Source: Lachnospira sp. UBA4346 (lineage in GTDB: Bacteria; Bacillota; Clostridia; Lachnospirales; Lachnospiraceae). From it: a DNA stretch of 64,000 nt. Below the pieces are notes generated by a model. That model worked only from the letters and a program-made list of their open reading frames with translations. It ran no database searches and was not told the DNA's origin. Positions within the stretch are counted from its first letter, which is position 1. Each line of letters starts with the position of its first letter. Shown here piece after piece: positions 35,570 through 44,174 of the stretch. A program made the translations under genes and the position numbers. The stretch lies in the NCBI GenBank assembly GCA_002394205.1, contig DGTC01000006.1, positions 62,001 to 126,000 of the forward strand. Direction: 5' to 3'.

Positions 35570-36685
35570 TTATTCGTAGAGCTGCGTATTTTCCTGTACA
35601 ATCTTAATTCCATTCTCCCCAATATAACTAGAATTTGGCTTAATTGTACTTCCACTCTCAACAATGCAATTCTCAATATAAGAATTATCCCCGATATATG
35701 CATTATTCAATATAATTGAATTCTTAATTACACTGTTATTTCCAACATAAATCTTCTTAAATAATACGGAATTTTCTATTGTTCCATTTACGATACATCC
35801 GCTTGATACCAGACTATTTCTTGCATTTGCACCGTAGTTATATTTTGCAGGCGGCAAATCATCCACCTTAGAGTAGATATCCGGATACTGTTTAAAGAAG
35901 TAATCACGAATCTCTCTATTTAAGAAGTCCATATTTGCTTTATAATAAGACTCTGTTGATGAAATATTTCTCCAATATGTCTCAAGACGGTATCCGTATA
36001 TTTTCTTGATATTTTTATAACGAACTAAAATATCTCTTACAAAATCATAACGGTCTTCCTGTGCTGCTTTTTCAATCAGTTCGATTAAAAGTCTTCTTCG
36101 AATTACATAAATTCCTGTAGAAACTGTTGATAAATTCGTCTCTAATGGCTTTTCATCAATATCTGTGATACGACCTTCATTTGTCATGGAAACCACACCA
36201 AATCTTGTGATTTCTGAACGATCCTGTAAATCCTTTACAACGACTGTGATATCAGCCTTCTTCTCGATATGATATTCTAATACTTTGTTATAATCCAATT
36301 TGTAAATACCATCACCTGAAGCAATTACAACGTATGGTTCGTGACTTGATTTTAAGAAATCTAAATTCTGATAAAGAGAATCTGCTGTTCCACGATACCA
36401 ATAACTGCTCTCTGCTGTAATCGTTGGTGTAAAGACAAATAAGCCACCCTGCTTTCTTCCGAAATCCCACCATTTTGAAGAACTCAGGTGTTCATTTAAT
36501 GAACGTGCATTATACTGTGTAATAACACCAACTTTTTGAATTTTCGAATTGGACATATTACTCAATGCGAAATCAATACTGCGATAACTTCCTGCCACTG
36601 GCATAGCTGCCACCGCTCTTTTATAAGACAACTCCCGCATCAGCTTGTTGTTTCCACCTGCTAAAATAATTCCTATTGCTTTCAT
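35570..36685 (-). CDS. glgD: glucose-1-phosphate adenylyltransferase subunit GlgD
   Basis: GlgD partners GlgC to form ADP-glucose pyrophosphorylase for glycogen synthesis. The 371-residue protein begins with the nucleotidyltransferase loop [24 protein letters not shown]. It is degenerate compared with GlgC's GGQGSRL, which is typical of the GlgD regulatory subunit. The C-terminal third is a left-handed beta-helix of hexapeptide repeats (for example [19 protein letters not shown]). Its ATG overlaps the glgC stop by four bases, so the two are coupled. Homologues occur in most Firmicutes with glycogen. Confidence 0.93.
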   Translation of the reverse strand: MKAIGIILAGGNNKLMRELSYKRAVAAMPVAGSYRSIDFALSNMSNSKIQKVGVITQYNARSLNEHLSSSKWWDFGRKQGGLFVFTPTITAESSYWYRGTADSLYQNLDFLKSSHEPYVVIASGDGIYKLDYNKVLEYHIEKKADITVVVKDLQDRSEITRFGVVSMTNEGRITDIDEKPLETNLSTVSTGIYVIRRRLLIELIEKAAQEDRYDFVRDILVRYKNIKKIYGYRLETYWRNISSTESYYKANMDFLNREIRDYFFKQYPDIYSKVDDLPPAKYNYGANARNSLVSSGCIVNGTIENSVLFKKIYVGNNSVIKNSIILNNAYIGDNSYIENCIVESGSTIKPNSSYIGENGIKIVQENTQLYE

Positions 36686-37956
36686 ACATTGTCACCTGCC
36701 TTAATTATTATGCCACCGCTCTGCAACATGCCGTCCGGATAGTCTTCTAATGTTGTTTCACCTGAAACTGCTGTATTCTTTCCAATCTTTACATTTGCCG
36801 GAATCACAGAACATTCTCCAATCGTAACAAGACCGGAATTATAAATCTTCGGCTTTGCTACATTTTCTGCTTCTTCTCCAACACCTAATTCTACATTCTC
36901 TCCAATGACAACGTCTTCTGCAATAATGGATTTATTAATTACCGTATTCTTACCAATTACCGCATTGCTCATAATAATCGAATCCCTGACCACGGCACCT
37001 TCTTCAATGACAACGCCATAACCGATAACGGAATTATATACTTTACCATAAATTTCTGTACCATCACCGATAATACTCTTTTCAATATAAGCACTGTCAG
37101 CAATATACTGAGGAGGAATAATATCTGTTTTTGTATAAATCTTCCAAAATTCCTCATACAAATTAAATACCGGGATAATATCAATCAATTCCATATTGGC
37201 TTCCCAATAAGAACTTAATGTACCGACATCCTTCCAATATCCATTGTATTCGTAAGCAAACATTCTCTTATCATTCTGGAAGCAATATGGAATAACATGC
37301 TTACCAAAGTCACATTCATTCTGATCTTTTAATGTGATTAATGCCTGCTTTAATACTTTCCAACTAAATATGTAGATACCCATTGATGCCAGATTACTGC
37401 GTGGATGCTCCGGCTTTTCTTCAAATGCCGTAATGCGATTATCCTCATCTGTTACAACAATACCAAAACGACTTGCTTCTTCCATTGGTACCGGCATAGA
37501 TGCGATTGTTACATCTGCATTATTCGCTTTGTGATAATCTAACATAATCTTATAATCCATCTTATAAATATGATCTCCTGAAAGAATCAGTACATATTCC
37601 GGATTAAACTGCTCCATATAATTCATGTTCTGATAAATGGCATTCGCTGTACCTGTATACCATTCACTGTCAGAGCTCTTCTCATATGGAGGAAGTACTG
37701 ATACACCTCCGACATTTCGATCCAAATCCCACGGAATACCAATCCCAATGTGCGTGTTGAGTCGCAATGGCTGATACTGTGTCAATACACCTACTGTATC
37801 AATTCCTGAATTAATACAGTTACTTAATGGAAAATCAATAATTCGATACTTGCCGCCAAACGATACTGCCGGCTTCGCAACCTTTGATGTCAAAACACCA
37901 AGTCTGCTACCTTGTCCCCCTGCCAATAACATGGCAATCATTTCTTTTCTTATCAT
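36682..37956 (-). CDS. glgC: glucose-1-phosphate adenylyltransferase GlgC
   Basis: GlgC makes ADP-glucose from ATP and glucose-1-phosphate, the committed step of glycogen synthesis. The 424-residue protein shows the catalytic loop [19 protein letters not shown] near residue 12, the sugar-phosphate pocket ([12 protein letters not shown] near 130, [15 protein letters not shown] near 170), and a C-terminal beta-helix of hexapeptide repeats. AGAGGTGAG lies directly before the ATG. It is the first gene of a glgC-glgD pair. In Firmicutes this position next to spoVG is often held by glmU, another nucleotidyltransferase with the same two-domain build. Confidence 0.95.
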   Translation of the reverse strand: MIRKEMIAMLLAGGQGSRLGVLTSKVAKPAVSFGGKYRIIDFPLSNCINSGIDTVGVLTQYQPLRLNTHIGIGIPWDLDRNVGGVSVLPPYEKSSDSEWYTGTANAIYQNMNYMEQFNPEYVLILSGDHIYKMDYKIMLDYHKANNADVTIASMPVPMEEASRFGIVVTDEDNRITAFEEKPEHPRSNLASMGIYIFSWKVLKQALITLKDQNECDFGKHVIPYCFQNDKRMFAYEYNGYWKDVGTLSSYWEANMELIDIIPVFNLYEEFWKIYTKTDIIPPQYIADSAYIEKSIIGDGTEIYGKVYNSVIGYGVVIEEGAVVRDSIIMSNAVIGKNTVINKSIIAEDVVIGENVELGVGEEAENVAKPKIYNSGLVTIGECSVIPANVKIGKNTAVSGETTLEDYPDGMLQSGGIIIKAGDNV

Positions 37957-38126
37957 GCTCTCACCTCTGATGCTAAAATTTCCTTACTCCCTATACAATC
38001 TAGCCCTGTTTGCTCCAGTGTATAAGTGCTTTTTCCTTCGACTTACGTGTTCCACCCCTATACTTATTCTTTGGAAATATGACAAATAAGCTTCCTAAAC
38101 TGAATAGCTTGTATTTGAATAAATAC

Positions 38127-38155
38127 ATTATATCATATTATCGCAGTGAAGTAAA
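38127..38155 (-). promoter_or_regulatory. promoter of glgC-glgD
   Basis: On the minus strand TTTACT (38150-38155), a 17-nt spacer and a consensus TATAAT (38127-38132), about 170 nt before glgC. The 37957-38126 leader holds no further gene; the 38160-38290 stretch is AT-rich with nothing recognised. Confidence 0.6.
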
Positions 38156-38296
38156 AAGAATTTTTTAAAAATTATTCACAATTTTATGATTTAATTTTAC
38201 AATTATTGACATTTTCTAACAAATATATTAACAATTACTCACTACGCAGTAATATTTTCTCACTATGTCGTGCTTTCATCCCCCTGCAATCCCCCA

Positions 38297-38324
38297 TTGA
38301 AATTTTCCCCAAACAGTTTATAAT
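38297..38324 (+). promoter_or_regulatory. promoter upstream of the structured repeat and murC
   Basis: TTGAAA (38297-38302), a 16-nt spacer and TATAAT (38319-38324). Transcription from here would run through the whole repeat element before murC, giving a ~350-nt structured leader. Confidence 0.55.
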
Positions 38325-38620
38325 GTAACATATCAGCAGAAAATCAAGCGCCGCTAATAGCGGCATTTGATTTTATCTGATATGTTAGCGAACAACCGCT
38401 ATGGAGCCGTAGCGACAGAGCATTAAGCGCGTAAGCGCGAGGTTGTGAGCCTTATAGGTTGCACAAATTCAAGCGCCGCTAATAGCGGCATTTGATTTGC
38501 GCGAGTAGCGATGAAAGTGCCATGCTTGCATGTGCACTTGAGGAGCACCGCGGCGACGAGAAATGAAGAATTCATTTCGAGTGTCACCCGATATGTTAGC
38601 GAACAACCGCTATATATTAT
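38325..38620 (+). repeat. modular structured repeat element, copy A (murC leader)
   Basis: This GC-richer block is built of recurring parts: two identical hairpins (38341-38373 and 38465-38498) with stem GCCGCT-aat-AGCGGC inside aaatcaag/atttgattt arms; two copies of GATATGTTAGCGAAC (38379-38393 and 38590-38604); a three-way junction closed by ACAACC/GGTTGT (38392-38397/38441-38446) containing GCGC-GTAA-GCGC; and an 8-bp palindrome around gaattc. The same modules in the same order occur at 60735-61107 on the other strand. In both places the element reads in the direction of transcription of the next gene. No protein is convincing in it. Confidence 0.8.
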
Positions 38621-38685
38621 ATTTGTAACCAACGGTAATTTATACCGTATGATATATTATTATAGAAGAAAGGACTTCTTTCATT

Positions 38686-40068
38686 ATGTTTACAATTGAT
38701 TTTAATACCCCTATTCACATTCACTTTATCGGAATCGGCGGCATCAGCATGAGCGGACTTGCTCATATTTTACGTGAAAAGAATTTCACAATTTCCGGCT
38801 CTGATTCTGCACATTCTGCACTGACGGACGAACTGACTGCTGCTGGCTGCACCGTGCATTATCCACAGGCTGCCGCAAATATCACAGATGATATTGATCT
38901 TGTTGTTTATACGGCTGCCATTCATCCGGATAATCCAGAATTGTGTGCTGCAAAAGATGCTAATATTCCATGCATTACCAGAGCGGAACTGCTCGGTGCT
39001 TTAATGGACAATTATGACGTTGCCTTAAATATTGCCGGTACACACGGCAAAACAACCACGACTTCTATGGTCACAGAGATTCTCCTTGCTGCTGATGCAG
39101 ATCCAACCATCTCTGTCGGCGGAATCTTAAACAGCATCGGTGGAAATATCCGCATCGGTCAGTCCAAGATTTTTGTAACAGAAGCCTGCGAATATACGAA
39201 CAGCTTCTTATCATTTAAACCAACAATGAATATTATTCTAAATGTCGAAGAAGACCATTTAGACTTCTTTAAAGATTTAGATGACATCCGTCATTCTTTC
39301 AAATTGTTTACAGAAAAATTACCGGACAACGGTACTTTAATTGTCAACAGCGATATTGAACACTACGAATATTTCTATCAGGATAAAAACTGTGAGGTAA
39401 TTACTGTCGGCAGCGAACCTGCAAAAAGTATGTACAGTGCCACAGACATTACATACAATGAAAATGGATGTTGTGAATACACATTATTAATAGAAGGAAC
39501 ACCTTCTGAAAAGATTCAACTGAGCGTTCCGGGATTGCATAATGTATACAATTCTCTTGCTGCTATTGCCGCTGCCAGAAAGTTAGACATTTCCTTTGAA
39601 AATATTATTGCCGGCTTGAAGCACTTCACAGGTACGAACCGTCGTTTTGAAAAAAAGGGAACTTTTAACGGTGTCACTGTTATCGATGATTATGCACATC
39701 ATCCGGATGAGATTCGTGCAACCTTAACATCAACAACACATTATCCACACCGTGAAGTATGGTGCGTGTTCCAGCCACATACTTATACACGAACAAAAGC
39801 ACTTCTTCCTGAATTTGCTGCAGCCTTGTCACAAGCTGACCACATTGTTTTAGCTGATATTTATGCTGCCAGAGAAACAGATAATTTAGGCATTAGTTCT
39901 CAGACACTTCAGGCAGAAATTGAAAAGAGTGGAAAACATTGCGACTATTTTCCTTCTTTTGAAGAAATTGAAAATTTCCTCAAAAAAAATTGTATGAACG
40001 GCGATTTGTTAATAACTATGGGGGCCGGTGATGTCTATAAAATCGGCGAAAGCCTTGTAAAATCGTGA
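38686..40068 (+). CDS. murC: UDP-N-acetylmuramate--L-alanine ligase
   Basis: MurC adds L-alanine to UDP-MurNAc, the first amino acid step of peptidoglycan precursors. At 460 residues it has the normal length. The N-terminal Rossmann loop is HFIGIGGISMSGLAHIL. The ATP loop GTHGKTTTTSM lies near residues 118-128. The central domain has TEACEYTNSF and NVEEDHLDFF, and the C-terminal domain has DDYAHHPDE and the Mur signature H(T/P)YTR. The ATG follows a purine-rich stretch (AGAAAGGA). It stands alone on the plus strand between the structured repeat and the DnaA-box region. Confidence 0.97.
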   Translation: MFTIDFNTPIHIHFIGIGGISMSGLAHILREKNFTISGSDSAHSALTDELTAAGCTVHYPQAAANITDDIDLVVYTAAIHPDNPELCAAKDANIPCITRAELLGALMDNYDVALNIAGTHGKTTTTSMVTEILLAADADPTISVGGILNSIGGNIRIGQSKIFVTEACEYTNSFLSFKPTMNIILNVEEDHLDFFKDLDDIRHSFKLFTEKLPDNGTLIVNSDIEHYEYFYQDKNCEVITVGSEPAKSMYSATDITYNENGCCEYTLLIEGTPSEKIQLSVPGLHNVYNSLAAIAAARKLDISFENIIAGLKHFTGTNRRFEKKGTFNGVTVIDDYAHHPDEIRATLTSTTHYPHREVWCVFQPHTYTRTKALLPEFAAALSQADHIVLADIYAARETDNLGISSQTLQAEIEKSGKHCDYFPSFEEIENFLKKNCMNGDLLITMGAGDVYKIGESLVKS

Positions 40069-40101
40069 TTTCTTTAACAAACATTTGACTTGTCAACAAA
40101 G

Positions 40102-40256
40102 TTATCCACATTATCCACAGAAATTAGTCTTTTCTAGGACTTTTTTCCTGTGGATTTTTTGTTTATAACGAATTATTAATAAATTGTCGGATTTCCTATA
40201 TTTATACCTGTTATCCCCAAGTTATCCACATTATCCACAATTTCCACAGTGGATAA
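40102..40256 (+). promoter_or_regulatory. DnaA-box cluster before the primosome genes
   Basis: Four perfect DnaA boxes (TTATCCACA) occur as two directly abutted pairs, 40102-40119 and 40222-40239, exactly 120 bp apart. One-mismatch boxes are at 40211-40219 (TTATCCCCA) and 40248-40256 (minus strand), and a poorer one at 40149-40157. Between the pairs is an AT-rich stretch (gtttataacgaattattaat). The cluster ends ~30 nt before the promoter of the DnaD-domain gene. DnaA is likely to bind here, as transcriptional control or as a titration or origin-like site. Confidence 0.8.
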
Positions 40257-40284
40257 GTACACAGTTATCCCATTTTTCCCTTGC

Positions 40285-40312
40285 TTGCTTTTGGTTTCGG
40301 TTGTGTTATAAT
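40285..40312 (+). promoter_or_regulatory. promoter of the DnaD-domain gene
   Basis: TTGCTT (40285-40290), a 16-nt spacer and an extended -10 TGTTATAAT (40304-40312). DnaA boxes lie directly upstream. Confidence 0.65.
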
Positions 40313-40375
40313 TAGGAATCCAAAGAATTATTTGTTACATTTCTTATTATAATAATGAAAGGATTGAATACATAA

Positions 40376-41488
40376 ATGGAACGTTTAGTACTAACTACAC
40401 AATATGATACCAATTCAACATTAATTTCAAATATATTTATTGACCGTTATATGTCTGCTGCAAATGGAGAGTTTGTAAAAATCTACTTATATCTGCTGCG
40501 CAGTTTAAGCGATGCGAATCTTACAGTTTCAATTGCAAGTATGGCTGATATTTTTAACCAGACCGAAGCCGATGTCATTCGTGCACTCAAATATTGGCAC
40601 AAACAGGGCGTGGTACAGCTGACCGTTCAAAATTCTTCCATCGCCGGAATTACCATCTGTAATCTTGCTTCGTCTAATGACACCACTGCAAACAGTGATT
40701 TTGCCGAGATTACACCAGCGATAAACAACACGGAGGCTCCTGCACCAAATACAACACCGGAACCGGAAGTTTCTGCCACAAAAGAAGAACCTGTAAAACC
40801 TGCTCGTGAAACTTCACATTATTATTCACCGGCACAGATTCAAAAGATTTCTTCTAATGACATTGAATTTCAGATGTTACTACGAGGCATTACCAATTAT
40901 TTAGGTGGTTCTATGTCTACAACAGAACTCTCTGCCATTACTTATTTTTATGATACGTTACATTTTCCAACCGATTTGATTGAATATCTGGTAGAATATT
41001 GTGTAACCAAAGGACACAAAAGCATCCGCTATATCGAAAAGGTAGCCCTTGCATGGGCTGATGCCGGCATTACGACCGTCCAGCAGGCAAAGCTCGAATC
41101 AAGTTCACACAACGAAACGGCTTATGCCATTATGCGTGCATTTGGTCAGAACAACCGTGATTTTGGTCAGGCGGAGCAGGATTATATTGCAAAATGGACC
41201 AATACCTATGGTTTTACTACAGAACTGATTTTAGAGGCCTGCAACCGTACTTTAAAGACGACACACCAGCCAAGTTTTCAATATGCTGATTCCATTCTGT
41301 CTAAATGGAATTCTTCAAACATCCGCTCATTAAGCGATGTAGAAAAGGCTGATGCAGAATTTGCAAAGAAACGTCCATCTTATAACAAGAAAACTGCTGC
41401 TACCAATAACCGCTTCAACAATTTCAACCAGCGTGATACAGATATTGACAGTCTTGAAAGTTCTCTGCTGAGCAATAACCAAAAATAA
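40376..41488 (+). CDS. DnaD-domain primosome protein
   Basis: This 370-residue protein looks like the Firmicute DnaD/DnaB type of replication restart and initiation factors. The N-terminus is a winged-helix-like DDBH1 region (FIDRYMSAANGEFVKIYLYLL then ISIASMADIFNQTEADVIRAL, approximate). After a Pro/Thr/Glu-rich linker (~110-150) come two DDBH2 domains (FQMLLRGITNYLGG.. at ~165-245 and ..YIAKWTNTYGFTTELILEAC at ~260-330). The C-terminal tail is Asn-rich. It sits directly before a DnaC/DnaI-like loader, matching the dnaD/dnaB-dnaI pairing of Firmicutes. The ATG at 40376 has AAAGGA somewhat far upstream. Confidence 0.85.
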   Translation: MERLVLTTQYDTNSTLISNIFIDRYMSAANGEFVKIYLYLLRSLSDANLTVSIASMADIFNQTEADVIRALKYWHKQGVVQLTVQNSSIAGITICNLASSNDTTANSDFAEITPAINNTEAPAPNTTPEPEVSATKEEPVKPARETSHYYSPAQIQKISSNDIEFQMLLRGITNYLGGSMSTTELSAITYFYDTLHFPTDLIEYLVEYCVTKGHKSIRYIEKVALAWADAGITTVQQAKLESSSHNETAYAIMRAFGQNNRDFGQAEQDYIAKWTNTYGFTTELILEACNRTLKTTHQPSFQYADSILSKWNSSNIRSLSDVEKADAEFAKKRPSYNKKTAATNNRFNNFNQRDTDIDSLESSLLSNNQK

Positions 41489-41583
41489 TTTTCTCATTAT
41501 GATTATTTTGGCAAAACGATACTTATAAAGCATGTAAATAGAACTTAAATTTCAAAATATACACTACAGAAGGGAGATTTATT

Positions 41584-42579
41584 ATGTCATTAACGAACTC
41601 ACAGTATGATGCCATTATGCGTATCTACGATACCATTCGAACGGAAAATCGTCATATACAAGAGGCGCATTATCAGGAAGTTGTATCAGCCTGTCCGGAA
41701 TTTACCGACATTGAAAATGAAATCATCTCGCTGTCAATGGACGCTGCCACTTCCATGATTGGCAAACACAACTCTGCCGACGACACTTCATACAAAGCAC
41801 AGCTTGATTCCTTAAACAACCGTCGTATTGAATGTCTGGCCTCTATTGGGAAGCCTGCTAATTACCTCGATGAAATCTACACGTGTCCATTCTGTCACGA
41901 CACGGGTTATGTCGGCTCTGAGAAATGTTCCTGCTTCAAAAAGAAAGCAATTGATCTCGTATACGAAGATTCCAATCTGAAAAATATTACTGCAAATGAG
42001 AATTTTGATACCTTGTCTTACAACTGGTATGACAATACGGAAACAGATTCCGCATTAAAAACAACTTCTTTACAGAATATGAAAAATGTGGTTGCCATTT
42101 GTGAAAATTTCGTCAAAGAATTCGATTCCTGTGCAGATAATTTGCTGCTTTACGGTCAGCCCGGTATCGGAAAGACTTTTTTAACCAACTGCATTGCCAA
42201 AGAACTTTTAGATTCTTCACACAGTGTCATTTATCTGACTGCCATTGAATTATTCCAGAAGTTTGAATATGCAGATTTCCGAAAAGACCCGGATGCCGGA
42301 CTAGAGAGCAATTACATATTAGACTGTGATTTACTGATTATTGATGATTTGGGTACAGAATCCGGCAATTCTTATACGAATTCCCGCCTGTTTTACTGTA
42401 TCAATGAACGTCTGCTTCGTAATAAGAGTGTTATTATTTCCACAAATCTCTCCCTTTCAGACATTCGGGATACCTATTCCGAGCGTATTTTTTCACGCCT
42501 GACAAGTTCTTATAAGATTTTGAAATTATTCGGAAGAGATATTCGGCTTCTGAAACGCACCGGCACAAAATTATCTTGA
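41584..42579 (+). CDS. DnaC/DnaI-like helicase loader, ATP-binding
   Basis: This 331-residue AAA+ protein should load the replicative helicase. A Cys cluster near residues 101-116 (CPFCHDTGYVGSEKCSC) forms the zinc site seen in DnaI-type loaders. Walker A is YGQPGIGKTFL near 190 and Walker B is DLLIIDDLGTE, followed by the sensor region NKSVIISTNLSL and an arginine finger in YSERIFSRL. It follows the DnaD-domain gene by 95 nt with a good AGGGAG ribosome site, and the two presumably form a helicase-loading operon under the DnaA-box promoter. Confidence 0.9.
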   Translation: MSLTNSQYDAIMRIYDTIRTENRHIQEAHYQEVVSACPEFTDIENEIISLSMDAATSMIGKHNSADDTSYKAQLDSLNNRRIECLASIGKPANYLDEIYTCPFCHDTGYVGSEKCSCFKKKAIDLVYEDSNLKNITANENFDTLSYNWYDNTETDSALKTTSLQNMKNVVAICENFVKEFDSCADNLLLYGQPGIGKTFLTNCIAKELLDSSHSVIYLTAIELFQKFEYADFRKDPDAGLESNYILDCDLLIIDDLGTESGNSYTNSRLFYCINERLLRNKSVIISTNLSLSDIRDTYSERIFSRLTSSYKILKLFGRDIRLLKRTGTKLS

Positions 42580-42654
42580 TTCCACGGGATATTTTGATAT
42601 TTTTTCATTCAATTTGACACAATAAATATAATAATAAGTTTTTTATTTTTTTCA

Positions 42655-42683
42655 TTGACTTATACCTTATTTATGTTTATATT
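42655..42683 (+). promoter_or_regulatory. prs promoter
   Basis: TTGACT (42655-42660), a 17-nt spacer and TATATT (42678-42683). About 95 nt of leader before prs include a small stem (aatccctggatt). No known riboswitch was recognised. Confidence 0.6.
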
Positions 42684-42782
42684 TATAAGTGTTTTGTAAA
42701 ATAGTTAATTTGGGGTTTTATGGTCTATCCTGAATCCCTGGATTTATAAACAATGATTGATTTTTAACGGAGGACAATAATT

Positions 42783-43967
42783 ATGCCACGAGACGAACGT
42801 CACACAGAAACAATTCCATATGGTACATTGGGAATTATCCCATTATCAAGCTGTACAGAACTCGGAGATAAGGTTAATAAGTACCTTGTTGACTGGAGAG
42901 AACAGCGCGACCACGAAAGCGAATCAACACTTGCTTTCAATGGCTACAAAAGAGATTCATACATTGTAAGTGCCAGCACACCTAGATTTGGTTCTGGCGA
43001 AGGCAAAGGTGTTATCAACGATTCTGTTCGTGGATACGATTTATATTTAATGGTTGATGTATGTAACTACAGCATGGAATACTCTCTTTGCGGTATGACA
43101 AACCATATGTCACCGGATGACCACTATGCAGATTTAAAGAGAATTATCGCTGCTGCCGGTGGTAAGGCAAGAAGAATTACAGTTATTATGCCTTTCTTAT
43201 ATGAAAGCAGACAGCATAAGCGTTCAGGAAGAGAATCACTCGACTGTGCTCTTGCATTAAAGGAATTAACAGAAATGGGTGTTGATAATATCATCACTTT
43301 TGATGCACACGACCCTCGTGTACAGAATGCCACACCTTTAAAGGGATTTGAATCTATTTCTGCAACATACCAGTTCATTAAGTATCTTTTACTCGGTGTT
43401 GATGATTTACACATCGACAGCAAGAATATGATGGTTATCAGCCCTGATGAAGGCGGTATGGGACGTGCTGTATACTTTGCAAACGTTCTTGGTCTTGATA
43501 TGGGTATGTTCTATAAGAGACGTGACTACACAAAGATTGTCAACGGACGTAATCCGATCGTTGCACATGAGTTCTTAGGTTCTGATGTTGAAGGTAAGGA
43601 CGTTGTTATTATTGATGATATGATTTCATCTGGTGAAAGTATGATTGATGTTGCTGCTGAATTAAAGCGTCGTAAGGCAAGACGTGTATTCTGTGCAACA
43701 ACATTTGGTTTATTTACAAATGGTTTCAAGAAGTTTGATGAAGCCTATGAAAATGGCATCATTGATAAAGTTTTAACAACAAACCTTGTTTACCAGCCTG
43801 CTGAACTTCTTACAAAGCCTTGGTACATCAACGTTGATATGAGTAAGTACATCGCTTTAATCATCGATACTTTAAATCATGACTCATCTATCAGCAACCT
43901 TTTAAATCCTGTAGAACGTATTCAGAAGCGTGTTAAGGAATATAACGAAACTCATTACGGTAAGTAA
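42783..43967 (+). CDS. prs: ribose-phosphate pyrophosphokinase
   Basis: Prs makes PRPP from ribose-5-phosphate and ATP for nucleotide, histidine and tryptophan synthesis. At 394 residues it is longer than the usual ~315, with extra N-terminal sequence, as seen in clostridial homologues. It carries ATP and metal residues in FDAHDPRVQNATPLKGFES, and the PRPP loop DVVIIDDMISSGESM near residues 275-290. The ribose loop follows at TTFGLFTNGFKKFDEAY. GGAGGACA lies 7 nt before the ATG. The AGCTGATCAA-type leader is unremarkable. Its nearness to glgC and spoVG recalls the classical spoVG-glmU-prs-pth-mfd cluster. Confidence 0.94.
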   Translation: MPRDERHTETIPYGTLGIIPLSSCTELGDKVNKYLVDWREQRDHESESTLAFNGYKRDSYIVSASTPRFGSGEGKGVINDSVRGYDLYLMVDVCNYSMEYSLCGMTNHMSPDDHYADLKRIIAAAGGKARRITVIMPFLYESRQHKRSGRESLDCALALKELTEMGVDNIITFDAHDPRVQNATPLKGFESISATYQFIKYLLLGVDDLHIDSKNMMVISPDEGGMGRAVYFANVLGLDMGMFYKRRDYTKIVNGRNPIVAHEFLGSDVEGKDVVIIDDMISSGESMIDVAAELKRRKARRVFCATTFGLFTNGFKKFDEAYENGIIDKVLTTNLVYQPAELLTKPWYINVDMSKYIALIIDTLNHDSSISNLLNPVERIQKRVKEYNETHYGK

Positions 43968-43995
43968 TTTCTGATTTACAACATCACATAAAGAG

Positions 43996-44040
43996 AAACG
44001 CCCAGCCATATGTTATCTTACACATATGGCTGGGCGTTTT
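43996..44040 (+). terminator. prs terminator
   Basis: A long stem (arms about 43997-44012 and 44023-44038, CGCCCAGCCATATG/CATATGGCTGGGCG) followed by TTTTC on the plus strand. On the minus strand it is followed by only three T, so it may partly serve the PBP operon. The 44041-44174 gap holds no convincing gene. Confidence 0.85.
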
Positions 44041-44174
44041 CTTATATATCTGTTTTTACAACACCACTATTTCGTTTTATCATTTTCATCCGTATTCTTA
44101 AAATTCTTTCATATAAATGAATCTGACAGTTTAAACAACTCTTTTATACCAGCAGCATCTTTCTTTTTCATATA

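Noticed and set aside
38423..38632. Minus-strand open frame in repeat copy A resembling one at 60797-61084 in copy B
   Set aside because: The similarity follows from the DNA repeat. Several substitutions between copies change amino acids at first codon positions, so there is no sign of selection on protein.
40102..40256. Definite chromosomal origin oriC
   Set aside because: dnaA and dnaN are not adjacent, and no DnaA-trio element was recognised; only a DnaA-binding region is claimed.
44109..44171. A 20-residue minus-strand frame (MKKKDAAGIKELFKLSDSFI) directly after the PBP
   Set aside because: GGAG lies 11 nt upstream, but it is very short with no evidence of conservation.
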